A stretch of DNA of 64,000 bases from DATLXU01 sp035575515. Lineage in GTDB: Bacteria > Acidobacteriota > Blastocatellia > UBA7656. A model generated the notes under the pieces. It worked only from the letters and a program-made list of their open reading frames with translations. It did no database searches and was not told the DNA's origin. Below are positions 16,265 through 24,803 of this stretch, piece after piece. The stretch is from NCBI GenBank assembly GCA_035575515.1, contig DATLXU010000077.1:1-64000 (forward strand), written 5' to 3'. A program made the position numbers and the translations under genes. Position 1 is the first letter of the stretch. Each line of letters starts with the position of its first letter.

Positions 16265-18817
16265 TTAACGCGCGGCCTGCTGAAGCGCGGCGGCTGCAAG
16301 CGCAAGCTCCAGGCGCGTGATTGAATCGTTGGGACGGAAGTAGCCTTGCGCGTCCGGTCTGAATAATCCGCTACTGACCGCGAGACTGACGAATCCGCGC
16401 GATGCCAGCGGGATCAAGTCCCAGTCGGCCAGCCCCGGATTGCTGACGCTCGCCGCTTGTATCTCGTCATCCGACCAGAGAACTTTCACCATCGCCGCAG
16501 CAACGGTCAGGCGGCTGATCGCCGCCTGCGGGTTGAAGCTCGTCCCGCTCGTCGCGAACAGATCGCCGCGCCGCGAATGCGTTACGCTCTCGACAAATAC
16601 CGCGCTGGCATCATTCGCGACATCCGTGAATGTCGGCGCATAGGGCAGGTACTGCGGCACGCGCGCTCCTGCTGCGAGCATAACCGCACGAGCCGCTTCG
16701 AGCCGCGTGGCCTTCGTGCCACCGCCGAAGTTGTTCGATTGCACCGTCATTATTCCCGCGCGAAGCACACGCTTGATGGCTTGTTGCTGCGAGGGCGATA
16801 AGCCGTCGAGACCTGTCATCGAATAGGTTGCTCGAATGATTTCGATTGCGCCGTTGAATTTCTGCGACGAGCCTCTCACAGGATCGCTCGTGTTCGTCAC
16901 TGTTATCATCCAGCGACCAGAAGCAGGATCGGTCACAGTAACACCGGCCTTTTTGAAAGCCGATCCTGCTAGTTGAGTCTGCGTATTTGACGTTACGGTT
17001 TGACCGGCGTAGCTCAAGGCGACTTCGAGATTGTTGCCTTCGCCAATCGCGCGCACCCAGCCTGCCTGCACGTTTAGAAAGATCGTATCGCTGGGAACAT
17101 CGAGCGGCTGCGAATAGCTCTGCCCCGGCGCGACTTCGCCGTTGAATGACGCGATCGGCTGGCGCGCGAGCGCGAATACCTTGCTCAACAGCCCGCTTCT
17201 AAAGAGTCCGTATCGCGTCCCGAATGCCGCTTCGCGAACTGCTGCGTATGCGTTCAGGTAACCGGCTCCGACTTCGCTGAGCGAATAGCCGAGCATAGGC
17301 GTTGCCGTCTCCTGCAAGATGGTCTTGATCTGATCAGGCGTAAGCGATGGGTTTGCCTGAAGCATCATCGCTACGGTTGCGGCCACGTGCGGGGCGGCGA
17401 AGCTCGTGCCTGAGCTTGTCGTATAACGCGGCAAGTATGCGGGCGATATGGTTTTGAGGTCGTTATCCGCGCTGATGAGTCCTGCGCTCAGTCCGGCTGT
17501 TCCGACGACGTTTATGCCGGTCGCGCGAGCGGCGACTATGTTTTCGCCGGGCGCGATGAGCGTTGGGTGAAACATTGCGTAACCTGCAGCGCCGCGCGAC
17601 GAGAACGACGAAAGCGAGCCGCTCTTTGTGCCTGAGCCAACACCTATAACCCAGTCAGCAACCGAGTACGGGTTGAGCGCGTTGGCAGTGTTTCCGCGAT
17701 TGCCTGCTGAGAAAACTACTGTTATTCCCGCATCGTGCATGATCTTCGTCGCGATGTTGACGGGATCGTTTGCGTCAAAGAGGCCGCTTATCCCCCAACT
17801 GCAATTCACGACGCGGATGTTTTGCTCTAAGTAATGCGACAAAATGTAGTCAATTCCCGACAGCACATAAAAGAGGCTCGCGTCTCCGCACGATACTCCG
17901 AGCAGCCTTGCGCCCGGAGCCATGCCGCCGTAGTAGCCGCCCGAAGCCGAGCCGGTTCCTGCAATTATGCTCGCCACGAATGTTCCGTGTCCGAGCGCGA
18001 GGTCCGTATCGCGCAATCCTTCGGCAACTATCGGATAAAGAAACGCGGGCGAAGCGCCTTGCAAATCCTCCACTCGCACGTTTTGAACTACCTGCGTTCC
18101 ATAGGCGAGATCGGGATGCGTTGCGTCAATGCCCGTATCGAGCACGGCAACCGTGATGCCCTGACCGGCAATTGGCAGCCCGCCGTTTTTCCGCGTGAGA
18201 TTTGCGTCGGTCACAATGCTCTTCTGGCCGATTATCTCGCGCGTGTCGTGAGTGAAAAACTCGAATGTCTTGTTTGAATAGATTGACCGCACTGACGGGA
18301 GCGCCGACACGGCAGCGATTTGGGATTTGGTCGCGTTGACCATAACCATCGGCAGATTGTGGAAGCGCGTGCCGCCCAGAATGCCCGCTGCCTGAAGCGC
18401 GCTGAGATCAGCATCGGTCGGCATCTGGTGAAATACTATGAAAACGTTTATCGCGCTTGAATCCGGCAGGTTCTCAAGCAGGAAGGCAAGCTCAGGATCG
18501 AAGCTCTGAATACCGGATGAGTCAGCGCCTGTAAGCACAACGCCTTCGGCTCCTGTGTAGGTGAACGCGTCGGCTCCCGTGAGCACTACGCCGTCGGCTC
18601 CAGTCAAAACGACGCCATCGGCTCCCGTGAGCACAACGCCGTCCGCGCCTGTCAACACGACGCCATCTGCGCCTGTCAGCACTACGCCGTCGGCTCCGGT
18701 CAAAACGACGCCCTGTCCCGGAATTAGCTGTATGCCTGCGAATGCTGTGATTGTAGAGTGAAGGATTAGTAGTATCGAAAAGAGAACTGCGAATCTTGGG
18801 GAGGCTGCTTTTCTCAT
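16265..18817 (-). CDS. Exported subtilisin-like serine protease (S8) with octapeptide repeats and C-terminal SLH-like region
   Basis: An 850-aa protein. A signal peptide (1-27) is followed by eight tandem octapeptides of type GVVLTGAD (36-99), an inhibitor-I9-like propeptide segment (about 105-185), and a subtilase domain with the triad Asp227 (AVLDTG), His277 (GHGT) and Ser472 (GTSFAAPH) and oxyanion Asn in SAGN. A beta-rich segment (about 545-670) precedes two or three S-layer-homology-like modules (about 675-850) with FTDV and ATRLEAARAV/SRLTVAAAMV type helices, suggesting attachment to the cell surface. The start has AGGA 9 bases upstream. It probably degrades external protein after propeptide removal. 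Confidence 0.92.
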   Translation of the reverse strand: MRKAASPRFAVLFSILLILHSTITAFAGIQLIPGQGVVLTGADGVVLTGADGVVLTGADGVVLTGADGVVLTGADGVVLTGADAFTYTGAEGVVLTGADSSGIQSFDPELAFLLENLPDSSAINVFIVFHQMPTDADLSALQAAGILGGTRFHNLPMVMVNATKSQIAAVSALPSVRSIYSNKTFEFFTHDTREIIGQKSIVTDANLTRKNGGLPIAGQGITVAVLDTGIDATHPDLAYGTQVVQNVRVEDLQGASPAFLYPIVAEGLRDTDLALGHGTFVASIIAGTGSASGGYYGGMAPGARLLGVSCGDASLFYVLSGIDYILSHYLEQNIRVVNCSWGISGLFDANDPVNIATKIMHDAGITVVFSAGNRGNTANALNPYSVADWVIGVGSGTKSGSLSSFSSRGAAGYAMFHPTLIAPGENIVAARATGINVVGTAGLSAGLISADNDLKTISPAYLPRYTTSSGTSFAAPHVAATVAMMLQANPSLTPDQIKTILQETATPMLGYSLSEVGAGYLNAYAAVREAAFGTRYGLFRSGLLSKVFALARQPIASFNGEVAPGQSYSQPLDVPSDTIFLNVQAGWVRAIGEGNNLEVALSYAGQTVTSNTQTQLAGSAFKKAGVTVTDPASGRWMITVTNTSDPVRGSSQKFNGAIEIIRATYSMTGLDGLSPSQQQAIKRVLRAGIMTVQSNNFGGGTKATRLEAARAVMLAAGARVPQYLPYAPTFTDVANDASAVFVESVTHSRRGDLFATSGTSFNPQAAISRLTVAAAMVKVLWSDDEIQAASVSNPGLADWDLIPLASRGFVSLAVSSGLFRPDAQGYFRPNDSITRLELALAAAALQQAAR
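18521..18712 (-). repeat. Eight tandem 24-bp coding repeats (GVVLTGAD octapeptides)
   Basis: Exactly 192 bp, 8 x 24, within the subtilase gene. Six units read GVVLTGAD, the seventh AFTYTGAE and the eighth GVVLTGAD. Synonymous differences among units (GTC/GTA/GTG, GGA/GGC, GAC/GAT) show that protein sequence has been retained while DNA diverged, which argues for selection on the peptide rather than recent slippage. Confidence 0.9.
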
Positions 18818-19132
18818 CAGTTCAATCCTGTTTTATCTTTAACGAGCGCACTGTCTTTTTCATTTTGAAGGCATCATTATTTATGGCCCACTTGAAAAAA
18901 ACTTGAATTATTCTTGAACCATCTCAACGAGGCGCGCTCGAATCATCGCAGCATCCACAGCGGTCTATTCACCGAGCAGAGAGCAACCTCAATGCCAGAG
19001 AAACGAAATGGCTCGCGGCTCGCTCTAACTGTTGTGACGAAATACGATTTAATGCGCAAACCGGCCTGTGTTTTGGCGCGATGGCATGTCTTTTTTTCCA
19101 GCCTCATATTGAAAATTTTTCTTCGGCGCGCG
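18818..19132. other. Divergent intergenic region between subtilase and VWA genes
   Basis: About 315 bp without a gene. It holds the subtilase ribosome site, the second copy of the 16-bp repeat (18892-18907), a related TTCTTGAACC just after it, and the approach to the VWA promoter. An open frame extends the VWA gene upstream through here (from 18914), but lacks a ribosome site and reads as non-coding. Confidence 0.5.
18892..18907. repeat. 16-bp direct repeat, right copy (TTGAAAAAAACTTGAA)
   Basis: Exact copy of 16080-16095. It is followed within ten bases by another TTGAA, giving three TTGAA words in 25 bases, which would also fit a protein-binding cluster upstream of the subtilase gene. Confidence 0.45.
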
Positions 19133-19162
19133 TTTTCAGGCCGCGCGGCTGTGAGCTATACT
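19133..19162 (+). promoter_or_regulatory. Candidate sigma70-type promoter for the VWA gene
   Basis: TTTTCA (19133-19138), an 18-base spacer and TATACT (19157-19162). Transcription would begin near 19169, giving a leader of about 18 bases that carries the AGAGG ribosome site of the ATG at 19187 and excludes the in-frame ATG at 19166. Confidence 0.45.
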
Positions 19163-19186
19163 GAAATGGCAGCTCAGAGGTTCGGT

Positions 19187-20248
19187 ATGTTCAGAGCAAA
19201 GGGATTTAATCTTCGTGCGCTGTGTGCTTTAGCAGCCGCATTTTTCTTTATAAGCGGCTCGCTGGCCCAGAGCGGGCGCAAATTGCCTTCTACAAATCAA
19301 CAGCAGAAATCGCAGGACGACACAATACGGTTGCGCGCCGAAGAGGTTTTGCTCAATGTCACAGTCACTGACCCTTATGGCCGTCAGGCGACCGACCTTG
19401 CCAAAAACGAATTCATCGTTGCCGAAGACGGCCAGCGGCAGGACATCGCGAGCTTCATCGTTAGCAGCGTCCCCGTAAATGTTGTTCTCATGCTCGACGC
19501 TTCCGGCTCGGTCGTGAGCGAGATTGGTTCGCTGCGCGATGCGGCAATGCAGTTTGTGAATCAGCTTGGGCCTGAGGACAAGATTTCCGTCGTCGAGTTT
19601 CATACTGACATAGAACTGATTCAGGATTGGACATCGAAGGCCGATGATGTGCGCCACGCCCTGTCGTGGCGATTCAAGCCCGGCATGGTGATGACCAAAA
19701 ATGGCAGCTACGCGCCGGGCAGCACTTCGCTCTACGACGCGCTATACACGACAGCCGACGATTTATTATCGAAAGTCGAAGGGCGCAAGGCCGTGATACT
19801 TCTGACGGATGGCGACGACACTTCGAGCAAGGTCACATACGACCAGGCGCTCGCCGCCGTAATAAAATCGGGCGCGATGGTTTACGTTGTCAGCAAGGCG
19901 CGGGCATTCATCAACGAGTTGAAGGCGAACTACGGTGGCAAGCTCGGTCGAGTATTCGGGACAGCGAACGCAGCGGGCGTTTACATCTCGCGATTCGAGC
20001 GAGCCGAACAGCTAATGACAAATCTCGCGAACCGTACCGGCGGGCAGATTTTTTCGCCCCTCAAAGATGAAGAGATGAAAGACGTTTATGCGAAAGTAGC
20101 GCGCGAGCTCAAGAATCAATACATCCTCACCTATGTTTCAAAAAACGAAGAGCGCAACGGAGCCTTGCGCCACGTCAAAGTTTTCCTGACTCGTTCGGGA
20201 TACAGCGCGCGAACGCGCGACAGTTATTACGCGCCGAATGGACAGTAG
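19187..20248 (+). CDS. Exported VWA-domain protein (VWFA-related acidobacterial type)
   Basis: A 353-aa protein with a signal peptide (about 1-27, RALCALAAAFFFISGSLAQ), a small beta domain (LNVTVTDPYGRQATDLAKNE) and a von Willebrand A domain (about 95-320). The MIDAS metal site is seen as DASGS, with threonine in PGSTS and aspartate in LLTDGDD. This family is expanded in Acidobacteriota; its function is not established, with adhesion or protein-protein contact likely. The ATG at 19187 has AGAGG 6 bases upstream and gives a clean signal peptide. The stop TAG lies in the left arm of a heptamer repeat island. Confidence 0.88.
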   Translation: MFRAKGFNLRALCALAAAFFFISGSLAQSGRKLPSTNQQQKSQDDTIRLRAEEVLLNVTVTDPYGRQATDLAKNEFIVAEDGQRQDIASFIVSSVPVNVVLMLDASGSVVSEIGSLRDAAMQFVNQLGPEDKISVVEFHTDIELIQDWTSKADDVRHALSWRFKPGMVMTKNGSYAPGSTSLYDALYTTADDLLSKVEGRKAVILLTDGDDTSSKVTYDQALAAVIKSGAMVYVVSKARAFINELKANYGGKLGRVFGTANAAGVYISRFERAEQLMTNLANRTGGQIFSPLKDEEMKDVYAKVARELKNQYILTYVSKNEERNGALRHVKVFLTRSGYSARTRDSYYAPNGQ

Positions 20249-20333
20249 GCAGAAGGTAGCCAACGGCGAATAATTGATACTCTATTGGCAATCCTCAGAA
20301 GCAATCAATCCAACTGCCTTCTGCCTTCAGCCT
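20243..20333. repeat. Heptamer-repeat hairpin island 1
   Basis: Left arm 20243-20262 reads CAGTAGGCAGAAGGTAGCC (7-base words AGTAGGC, AGAAGGT). Right arm 20311-20333 reads CTGCCTT twice then CAGCC. The arms are complementary over about 12 bases. It lies between convergent genes and contains the VWA stop codon; the DUF2934 stop is 3 bases beyond it. Confidence 0.7.
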
Positions 20334-20335
20334 CT

Positions 20336-20887
20336 TTACTGTCCGCTTTCTTCCGATTTTGTCTGCTTTCGTGTGGTTTTCTTAGCGGTTGTCTCGTCAG
20401 ATTTCTTTGATGCCGTGCGGCGGGCCGGTTTCTTAGCTCCTTCAGTTGTTGCTGATGCAGCTTTGGTCTTTCGCGCAGAGGTTGATTTCGTAGAGGTTCG
20501 CGCGCGGCTCTTTTTCGCGGGTTCAATTTGCGGCTCGGTCGTTCCGCCGATGGCAGGCGCGCGCTCTTCGCTCGCAGGCTCTGCCGGCGACCACGCGCCA
20601 ATTCCAGCTTGTGATTCATCTCGCTCGTCAGCCAGCACAGATATAGCCGATTCCGGCACCGTCGCGGTCTTATCACCTGAGCGTCGCACTTCCTCGGCGC
20701 GTCGTCCTTCTTCCTCGATCAAAAAAGTGAGCACTTCCTGCTCAGCCTGAAACCAGTTTTCGGCATCGTGGCCGGGCAATCTGCCGCGCCGTTCGTAAAT
20801 CTCAAACGCGCGAACGCGGATCATATTTTGAACTTCCGGGTTGCGCAGTAAACGCTCGCGCAATTCTCTTGTGTTTTCTCTGCTCAT
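20336..20887 (-). CDS. DUF2934-domain protein with lysine/alanine-rich tail
   Basis: A 183-aa protein. The N-terminal 55 residues contain the DUF2934 pattern (RAFEIYERRGRLPGHDAENWFQAEQE), a short helical unit of unknown function frequent in Acidobacteriota. The rest is low-complexity, with acidic and proline-rich sequence followed by a histone-H1-like Lys/Ala/Thr/Arg tail (about 115-183) that could bind nucleic acid. The ATG at 20887 has GGGGAAGAG upstream. It lies 110 bp after gcvPB on the same strand and may be its last co-transcribed gene. No signal peptide. Confidence 0.75.
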   Translation of the reverse strand: MSRENTRELRERLLRNPEVQNMIRVRAFEIYERRGRLPGHDAENWFQAEQEVLTFLIEEEGRRAEEVRRSGDKTATVPESAISVLADERDESQAGIGAWSPAEPASEERAPAIGGTTEPQIEPAKKSRARTSTKSTSARKTKAASATTEGAKKPARRTASKKSDETTAKKTTRKQTKSEESGQ

Positions 20888-20997
20888 ACTCTTCCCCTTT
20901 ATGAAGGCGGTCGTCCGGTTGAAACCCTTTGTCTCAAAGTGACCGCCTTGTTGAATCAATCGAGTTTACATGATGAGTGAAAGTCGTGGCAATGCCG

Positions 20998-22539
20998 CTA
21001 CGCAGATGAACTGGTGCCTTCAGCGCGCTCGCCGTCATCGAGGTTGCGGGGCCGCCACCTGAGCACGGGCCTGCGCGCTGCGGCAACTTCGTCGAGACGA
21101 CCGACTTTCGTTGTGTGCGGAGCGCGCTTCAAAATCTCAGGGTCTTCAGCCGCTTCGGCGTCAATAGATTTCATGGCGTCAATAAACAGATCGAGCTCTT
21201 CGCGCCCTTCGGTTTCCGTAGGCTCGACCATTATCGCGCCGTTGACTATAAGCGGGAACGACATTGTCGGCGGGTAGAAGCCATAATCAATGAGCCGCTT
21301 GGAAATGTCCGCGTTGCGCACGCCGTGCTTGAGCTGGCGCTTGTCGGAGAAGATAACCTCGTGCATAACGCGGCCCGGATATGGAACGTCGTAAGTATCA
21401 TTCAAATGATGCGCGATGTAGTTTGCATTGAGCACAGCCGTTTCGGTCGCTTCGCGAAGCCCCGCGTCGCCGTGCGTCAGGATATAAGCCAGCGCGCGGA
21501 CGAGCACGCCGAAGTTTCCGAAGAATGCCCGCACCCTTCCGACAGATTTCGGGCGATTGAAATCGAGCGTGAGCTTGCCGCCATCAACTCGCGTGACGCG
21601 AGGGAACGGAAGATACGGCTCCAGTTCTTTTGTCACAGCAACAGGGCCTGCGCCGGGACCGCCCCCTCCGTGCGGAGTTGAAAATGTCTTGTGCAGGTTC
21701 AGGTGCATCACGTCAATGCCGAAGTCCGCAGGTTTTGCTATTCCAACGAGCGCATTCATGTTCGCGCCGTCCATATAGACAAAGCCGCCGCCTTCGTGGA
21801 CTATTCGGCAAATCTCTTCGATGTTCTGCTCGAATTTGCCAAGCGTGTTCGGATTCGTGAGCATCAGCGCCGCAACGTCTTCATTCATCATGCGACGCAA
21901 AGCGTCGAGATCGGTCAGCCCTTTTTCATCCGAAGGCACGGTCTCAACCGTATAGCCGCTGATAACAGCCGATGCCGGGTTCGTGCCGTGCGCTGAATCG
22001 GGAATCAGAACTTTCTTGCGCGGGTTGCCGCGCTCGGTGAGCGCAGCGCGAATCATCATTATTCCTGTAAGCTCTCCCTGCGCGCCCGCCGCAGGCTGAG
22101 TTGTCACCGCCGCGAGTCCAGTGATTTGTGCGAGACACTCTTCCAATCGAGCTATAACTTCAAGCGCGCCCTGAGCAAACGGCGCGGGCGTGAGCGGGTG
22201 CAAGCGCGCGAGTCCTTCGATGCGCGCGACATGCTCATTGATGCGCGGATTGTACTTCATCGTGCAAGAGCCGAGCGGGTACAGCCCGTGATCTATGCAG
22301 TAGTTCCAAGTCGAAAGCCGCGTGAAATGGCGAATCACGTCGACTTCCGACAGCTCTGGCATCCCTTCCAGGTCGTCGTCGCGCAGCAGGCGCGCATCAA
22401 TCAATTCGTCGGCTTTTCTTTCCGGCACGTCGAGCTTCGGAATCGAATAACCGATGCGGCCCTCGCGCGATTCTTCAAACAAAAGCCCTTCGTTTTGTGC
22501 TACGTGCGTTGTCGCTTTCTTGATTCTGCTTTTGCTCAT
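20998..22539 (-). CDS. gcvPB: Glycine dehydrogenase (decarboxylating), subunit 2
   Basis: A 513-aa PLP-dependent half of the split glycine cleavage P-protein. With subunit 1 it decarboxylates glycine and transfers the aminomethyl group to the lipoyl arm of GcvH. The PLP lysine is in LNLHKTFSTPHGGGGPG (Lys284), and SAHGTNPAS and the cofactor aspartate in YMDGANMNA are present. Length fits split-type P2 proteins. It is separated from gcvPA by a small membrane gene and two repeat islands, an unusual break in an otherwise tight operon. Confidence 0.97.
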   Translation of the reverse strand: MSKSRIKKATTHVAQNEGLLFEESREGRIGYSIPKLDVPERKADELIDARLLRDDDLEGMPELSEVDVIRHFTRLSTWNYCIDHGLYPLGSCTMKYNPRINEHVARIEGLARLHPLTPAPFAQGALEVIARLEECLAQITGLAAVTTQPAAGAQGELTGIMMIRAALTERGNPRKKVLIPDSAHGTNPASAVISGYTVETVPSDEKGLTDLDALRRMMNEDVAALMLTNPNTLGKFEQNIEEICRIVHEGGGFVYMDGANMNALVGIAKPADFGIDVMHLNLHKTFSTPHGGGGPGAGPVAVTKELEPYLPFPRVTRVDGGKLTLDFNRPKSVGRVRAFFGNFGVLVRALAYILTHGDAGLREATETAVLNANYIAHHLNDTYDVPYPGRVMHEVIFSDKRQLKHGVRNADISKRLIDYGFYPPTMSFPLIVNGAIMVEPTETEGREELDLFIDAMKSIDAEAAEDPEILKRAPHTTKVGRLDEVAAARRPVLRWRPRNLDDGERAEGTSSSA

Positions 22540-22550
22540 TCTTCAGTTTC

Positions 22551-22610
22551 AGATTCCAGGTTTGAGATTTCATATTCGAGCTTCCAGCATCTCGATCTCA
22601 AACCTGATTT
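22551..22610. repeat. Hairpin island 2 (CAGGTTTGAGAT arms)
   Basis: A perfect 12-base inverted repeat, CAGGTTTGAGAT at 22557-22568 and its complement at 22595-22606, between the small membrane gene and gcvPB. Words resemble island 3 (TTTGAGAT). Confidence 0.65.
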
Positions 22611-22632
22611 TCAACTGGTCAAACTAATTGCC

Positions 22633-22845
22633 TTACCATCTCAAAAAAAGCGAGATGCCGATTCCTAAAACCATCAAGCCTATTCCATCAATCGGCAGCG
22701 GCCTGCCGCGTCGGGCAAACCCAAGCAGCAGGTTGACGATGTAGATGATCGCTCCGATTATAAAGATCACGCCGCCGACACCGAGCCGCTCAAAACTCGG
22801 CTCAGAAACCAGCGACCAAATCGCGCTCACACTCTTGATCAGCAT
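22633..22845 (-). CDS. Small two-helix membrane protein within the gcv operon
   Basis: A 70-aa hydrophobic protein with two membrane helices (about 22-44 and 51-68) separated by a basic loop ARRGRPLP. GGGAGG stands 7 bases before the ATG at 22845, so translation is well supported. I recognise no named family; it resembles the many short DUF-type integral proteins of unknown role. It lies between gcvPA (72 bp) and gcvPB (93 bp) in the same direction, each gap filled by a repeat island, so it may have entered the operon with them. Confidence 0.7.
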   Translation of the reverse strand: MLIKSVSAIWSLVSEPSFERLGVGGVIFIIGAIIYIVNLLLGFARRGRPLPIDGIGLMVLGIGISLFLRW

Positions 22846-22873
22846 ACCGCACCTCCCGCATCACTCTGATGCT

Positions 22874-22923
22874 TCGCGGATTCTGGATTTCAGGTTTGAA
22901 GTCTCAAATTTGAGATTTCAAAT
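22874..22923. repeat. Hairpin island 3 (TCTCAAATTTGAGA palindrome)
   Basis: A compact AT-rich island with a perfect 14-base palindrome TCTCAAATTTGAGA and flanking GGATTTCAGGTTTGAAG and GATTTCAAATC. It overlaps the gcvPA stop codon (22918-22920) and lies before the small membrane gene. Confidence 0.6.
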
Positions 22924-24249
22924 CTTTGAGAGCGCGTCCACTAAATTGTCAATCGCTTCTTTGCTTGTCGTCTCGGTCACGCAGACGAGCAAGCAGTCTT
23001 TCATTTCAGGGTAATAGCATTCCAAAGCGACGCCGCCGATCATCCTTCGATCAAGCAACTGCTCGGTCACTTCGGTAGCCGTGCGCGGCCCGCGAATCAC
23101 GAACTCGTTGAAAAACGGCGCCGTGAATCTCAAGCCGTATCCGTCGAGCTTTGCTATCGCTGATGCGGCGTAGTGGGCCTTCTGCAGGTTCTGGCGCGCA
23201 ACTTCCTGTACGCCTCGCCGCCCCATCGTCGCAAGATAAATCGTCGCCATCAGCGCGAACAGCCCTTGATTTGTGCAAATGTTCGATGTGGCTTTCTCGC
23301 GGCGGATGTGCTGCTCGCGCGTCGAAAGCGTCAGCACGTACCCGCGACGCCCTTCAGCGTCGTAAGCCTCGCCCACAAGCCTGCCCGGAATCTGCCGCTG
23401 GTATTTTTCGAGCGTGGCGAACAACCCGCAATAAGGCCCGCCGTAGCTTAGAGGTATTCCGAATGATTGCGCTTCGGCCACGACGATGTCGGCTCCGCAC
23501 GCGCCCGGCGTCTTCAAAACTCCGAGGCTCATCGCTTCCGTAATCGCAACAATGAGCATCGCGCCCGACTTGTGCGCGGCGTCGGCAATCGCTTTCAAGT
23601 CTTCGATGCAGCCGAAGAAGTTCGGCGATTGAACGACGACTGCCGCAGTCTCTTTATCAATCTTGAGCGAGTTGAGGTCAATCGTTCCGGCTTCGGTGTG
23701 ATTCGCGTATTCAATCTCGACGCCGAGATTCTTCGTGTAGGCCGAAACAACTTCGCGATATTGCGGGTGCAGCGTGTCGGCGATGATGAATCTATTTCGC
23801 CGCGTGACGCGCTGCGCCATCAAAACGGCTTCGGCTGTCGCGCTTGAGCCGTCGTAAAGCGACGCGTTGGCGACTTCCATGCCCGTGAGCTGGCATATCA
23901 TCGTCTGGAACTCGAAGATGTATTGCAGCGTGCCCTGACTCAACTCGGGCTGATAGGGCGTGTAGGCAGTGAAGAATTCCGCGCGCGATATGAGCGGATC
24001 AATAATGACGGGAATGAAATGCGAGTACGCGCCTGCGCCAAGGAACGATTGGTAGTCTGTCGCGTTGCGCGAAGCGAGATTGCGGAAGTATGCGATAAGC
24101 TCAGGTTCGCTCATCGGCTCGCCTATGCCGATTGCCTCGCTCAGCCGGAACTTTTCCGGAATCTGCTCGAATAGTTCTTCAATGCCGGAGCAGCCGATTC
24201 GGGCAAGCATCTCGCGCCGCTCATCAGGCGAGTTCGGAATATATCTCAT
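22918..24249 (-). CDS. gcvPA: Glycine dehydrogenase (decarboxylating), subunit 1
   Basis: A 443-aa N-terminal half of the split P-protein, a fold-type I PLP protein without the PLP lysine (supplied by subunit 2). It begins MRYIPNSPDERREMLARIG, typical of the family, and has FLGAGAYSHFIP and YTPYQPELSQGTLQ. It starts 5 bases after the gcvH stop, so the two are co-translated. The stop lies in repeat island 3. Confidence 0.97.
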   Translation of the reverse strand: MRYIPNSPDERREMLARIGCSGIEELFEQIPEKFRLSEAIGIGEPMSEPELIAYFRNLASRNATDYQSFLGAGAYSHFIPVIIDPLISRAEFFTAYTPYQPELSQGTLQYIFEFQTMICQLTGMEVANASLYDGSSATAEAVLMAQRVTRRNRFIIADTLHPQYREVVSAYTKNLGVEIEYANHTEAGTIDLNSLKIDKETAAVVVQSPNFFGCIEDLKAIADAAHKSGAMLIVAITEAMSLGVLKTPGACGADIVVAEAQSFGIPLSYGGPYCGLFATLEKYQRQIPGRLVGEAYDAEGRRGYVLTLSTREQHIRREKATSNICTNQGLFALMATIYLATMGRRGVQEVARQNLQKAHYAASAIAKLDGYGLRFTAPFFNEFVIRGPRTATEVTEQLLDRRMIGGVALECYYPEMKDCLLVCVTETTSKEAIDNLVDALSKI

Positions 24250-24254
24250 AAAGA

Positions 24255-24650
24255 TTACTCCGACGCTTCTTCCTTGATGTAGTCTTCGTACTCGGCTGCG
24301 TTCAGCAATCCGTCAACTTCCGCCATATTATTGATCTTGATCCGAATCATCCAGCCGTCACCATAAGGATCGTTGTTGACAAGCTCAGGCGAATCATTAA
24401 GCGCCTCGTTGACCTCTGTGACCTCACCGCTCACGGGCATATAAATTTCGCTCACGGCTTTGACGCTTTCGACGGAGCCGAAAGGCTCGCTCGTTTCGAA
24501 CTTGTCGCCAACCTTTGGAAGCTCGACGTAAACGACATCGCCGAGTTGGGTCTGCGCGTGATCGGTGATGCCGATTGTGGCTCCATCTCCTTGGACTCGA
24601 ACCCATTCGTGGTCTTTCGTGTAGCTCAGTTCTTCAGGGGTGTTTGCCAT
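24255..24650 (-). CDS. gcvH: Glycine cleavage system H protein
   Basis: A 131-aa lipoyl carrier. The sequence SYTKDHEWVR, DVVYVELPKVG and the lipoylation site ESVKAVSE (Lys64) are diagnostic. It shuttles the aminomethyl group from P to T protein. The ATG at 24650 has CGGAG 8 bases upstream, better than the ATG at 24656; the longer frame upstream reads the AT-rich repeat island and is not coding. Confidence 0.97.
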   Translation of the reverse strand: MANTPEELSYTKDHEWVRVQGDGATIGITDHAQTQLGDVVYVELPKVGDKFETSEPFGSVESVKAVSEIYMPVSGEVTEVNEALNDSPELVNNDPYGDGWMIRIKINNMAEVDGLLNAAEYEDYIKEEASE

Positions 24651-24663
24651 CTTCATTTCTCCG

Positions 24664-24803
24664 ATTTGGATTTTGGATTTTAGATTTTGGATTGCCGGAA
24701 GCAGCATCAACAGGCTCTATGATCGCGGATTTCCTTGCGCCGGAATCTCGTCCAACGCAAACGCACAATGCGCCAAGAATCCAAAACCTAAAATCCAAAA
24801 TCA
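24664..24803. repeat. Heptamer-repeat hairpin island 4 (GGATTTT words)
   Basis: Left arm 24664-24694 has GGATTTT, GGATTTT, AGATTTT, GGATTG. Right arm 24778-24803 has the complementary CCAAAAC, CTAAAAT, CCAAAAT. Spacer about 83 bases. It fills the gcvT-gcvH gap and reaches the gcvT stop (TCA at 24801-24803). Confidence 0.8.

Noticed and set aside
18914..19186. Longer N-terminus of the VWA protein
   Set aside because: A promoter-like TATACT at 19157 and a ribosome site before 19187 place the start later, where a signal peptide begins.
20274..20750. A 158-codon plus-strand frame
   Set aside because: It is antisense to the DUF2934 gene and starts in a repeat island.
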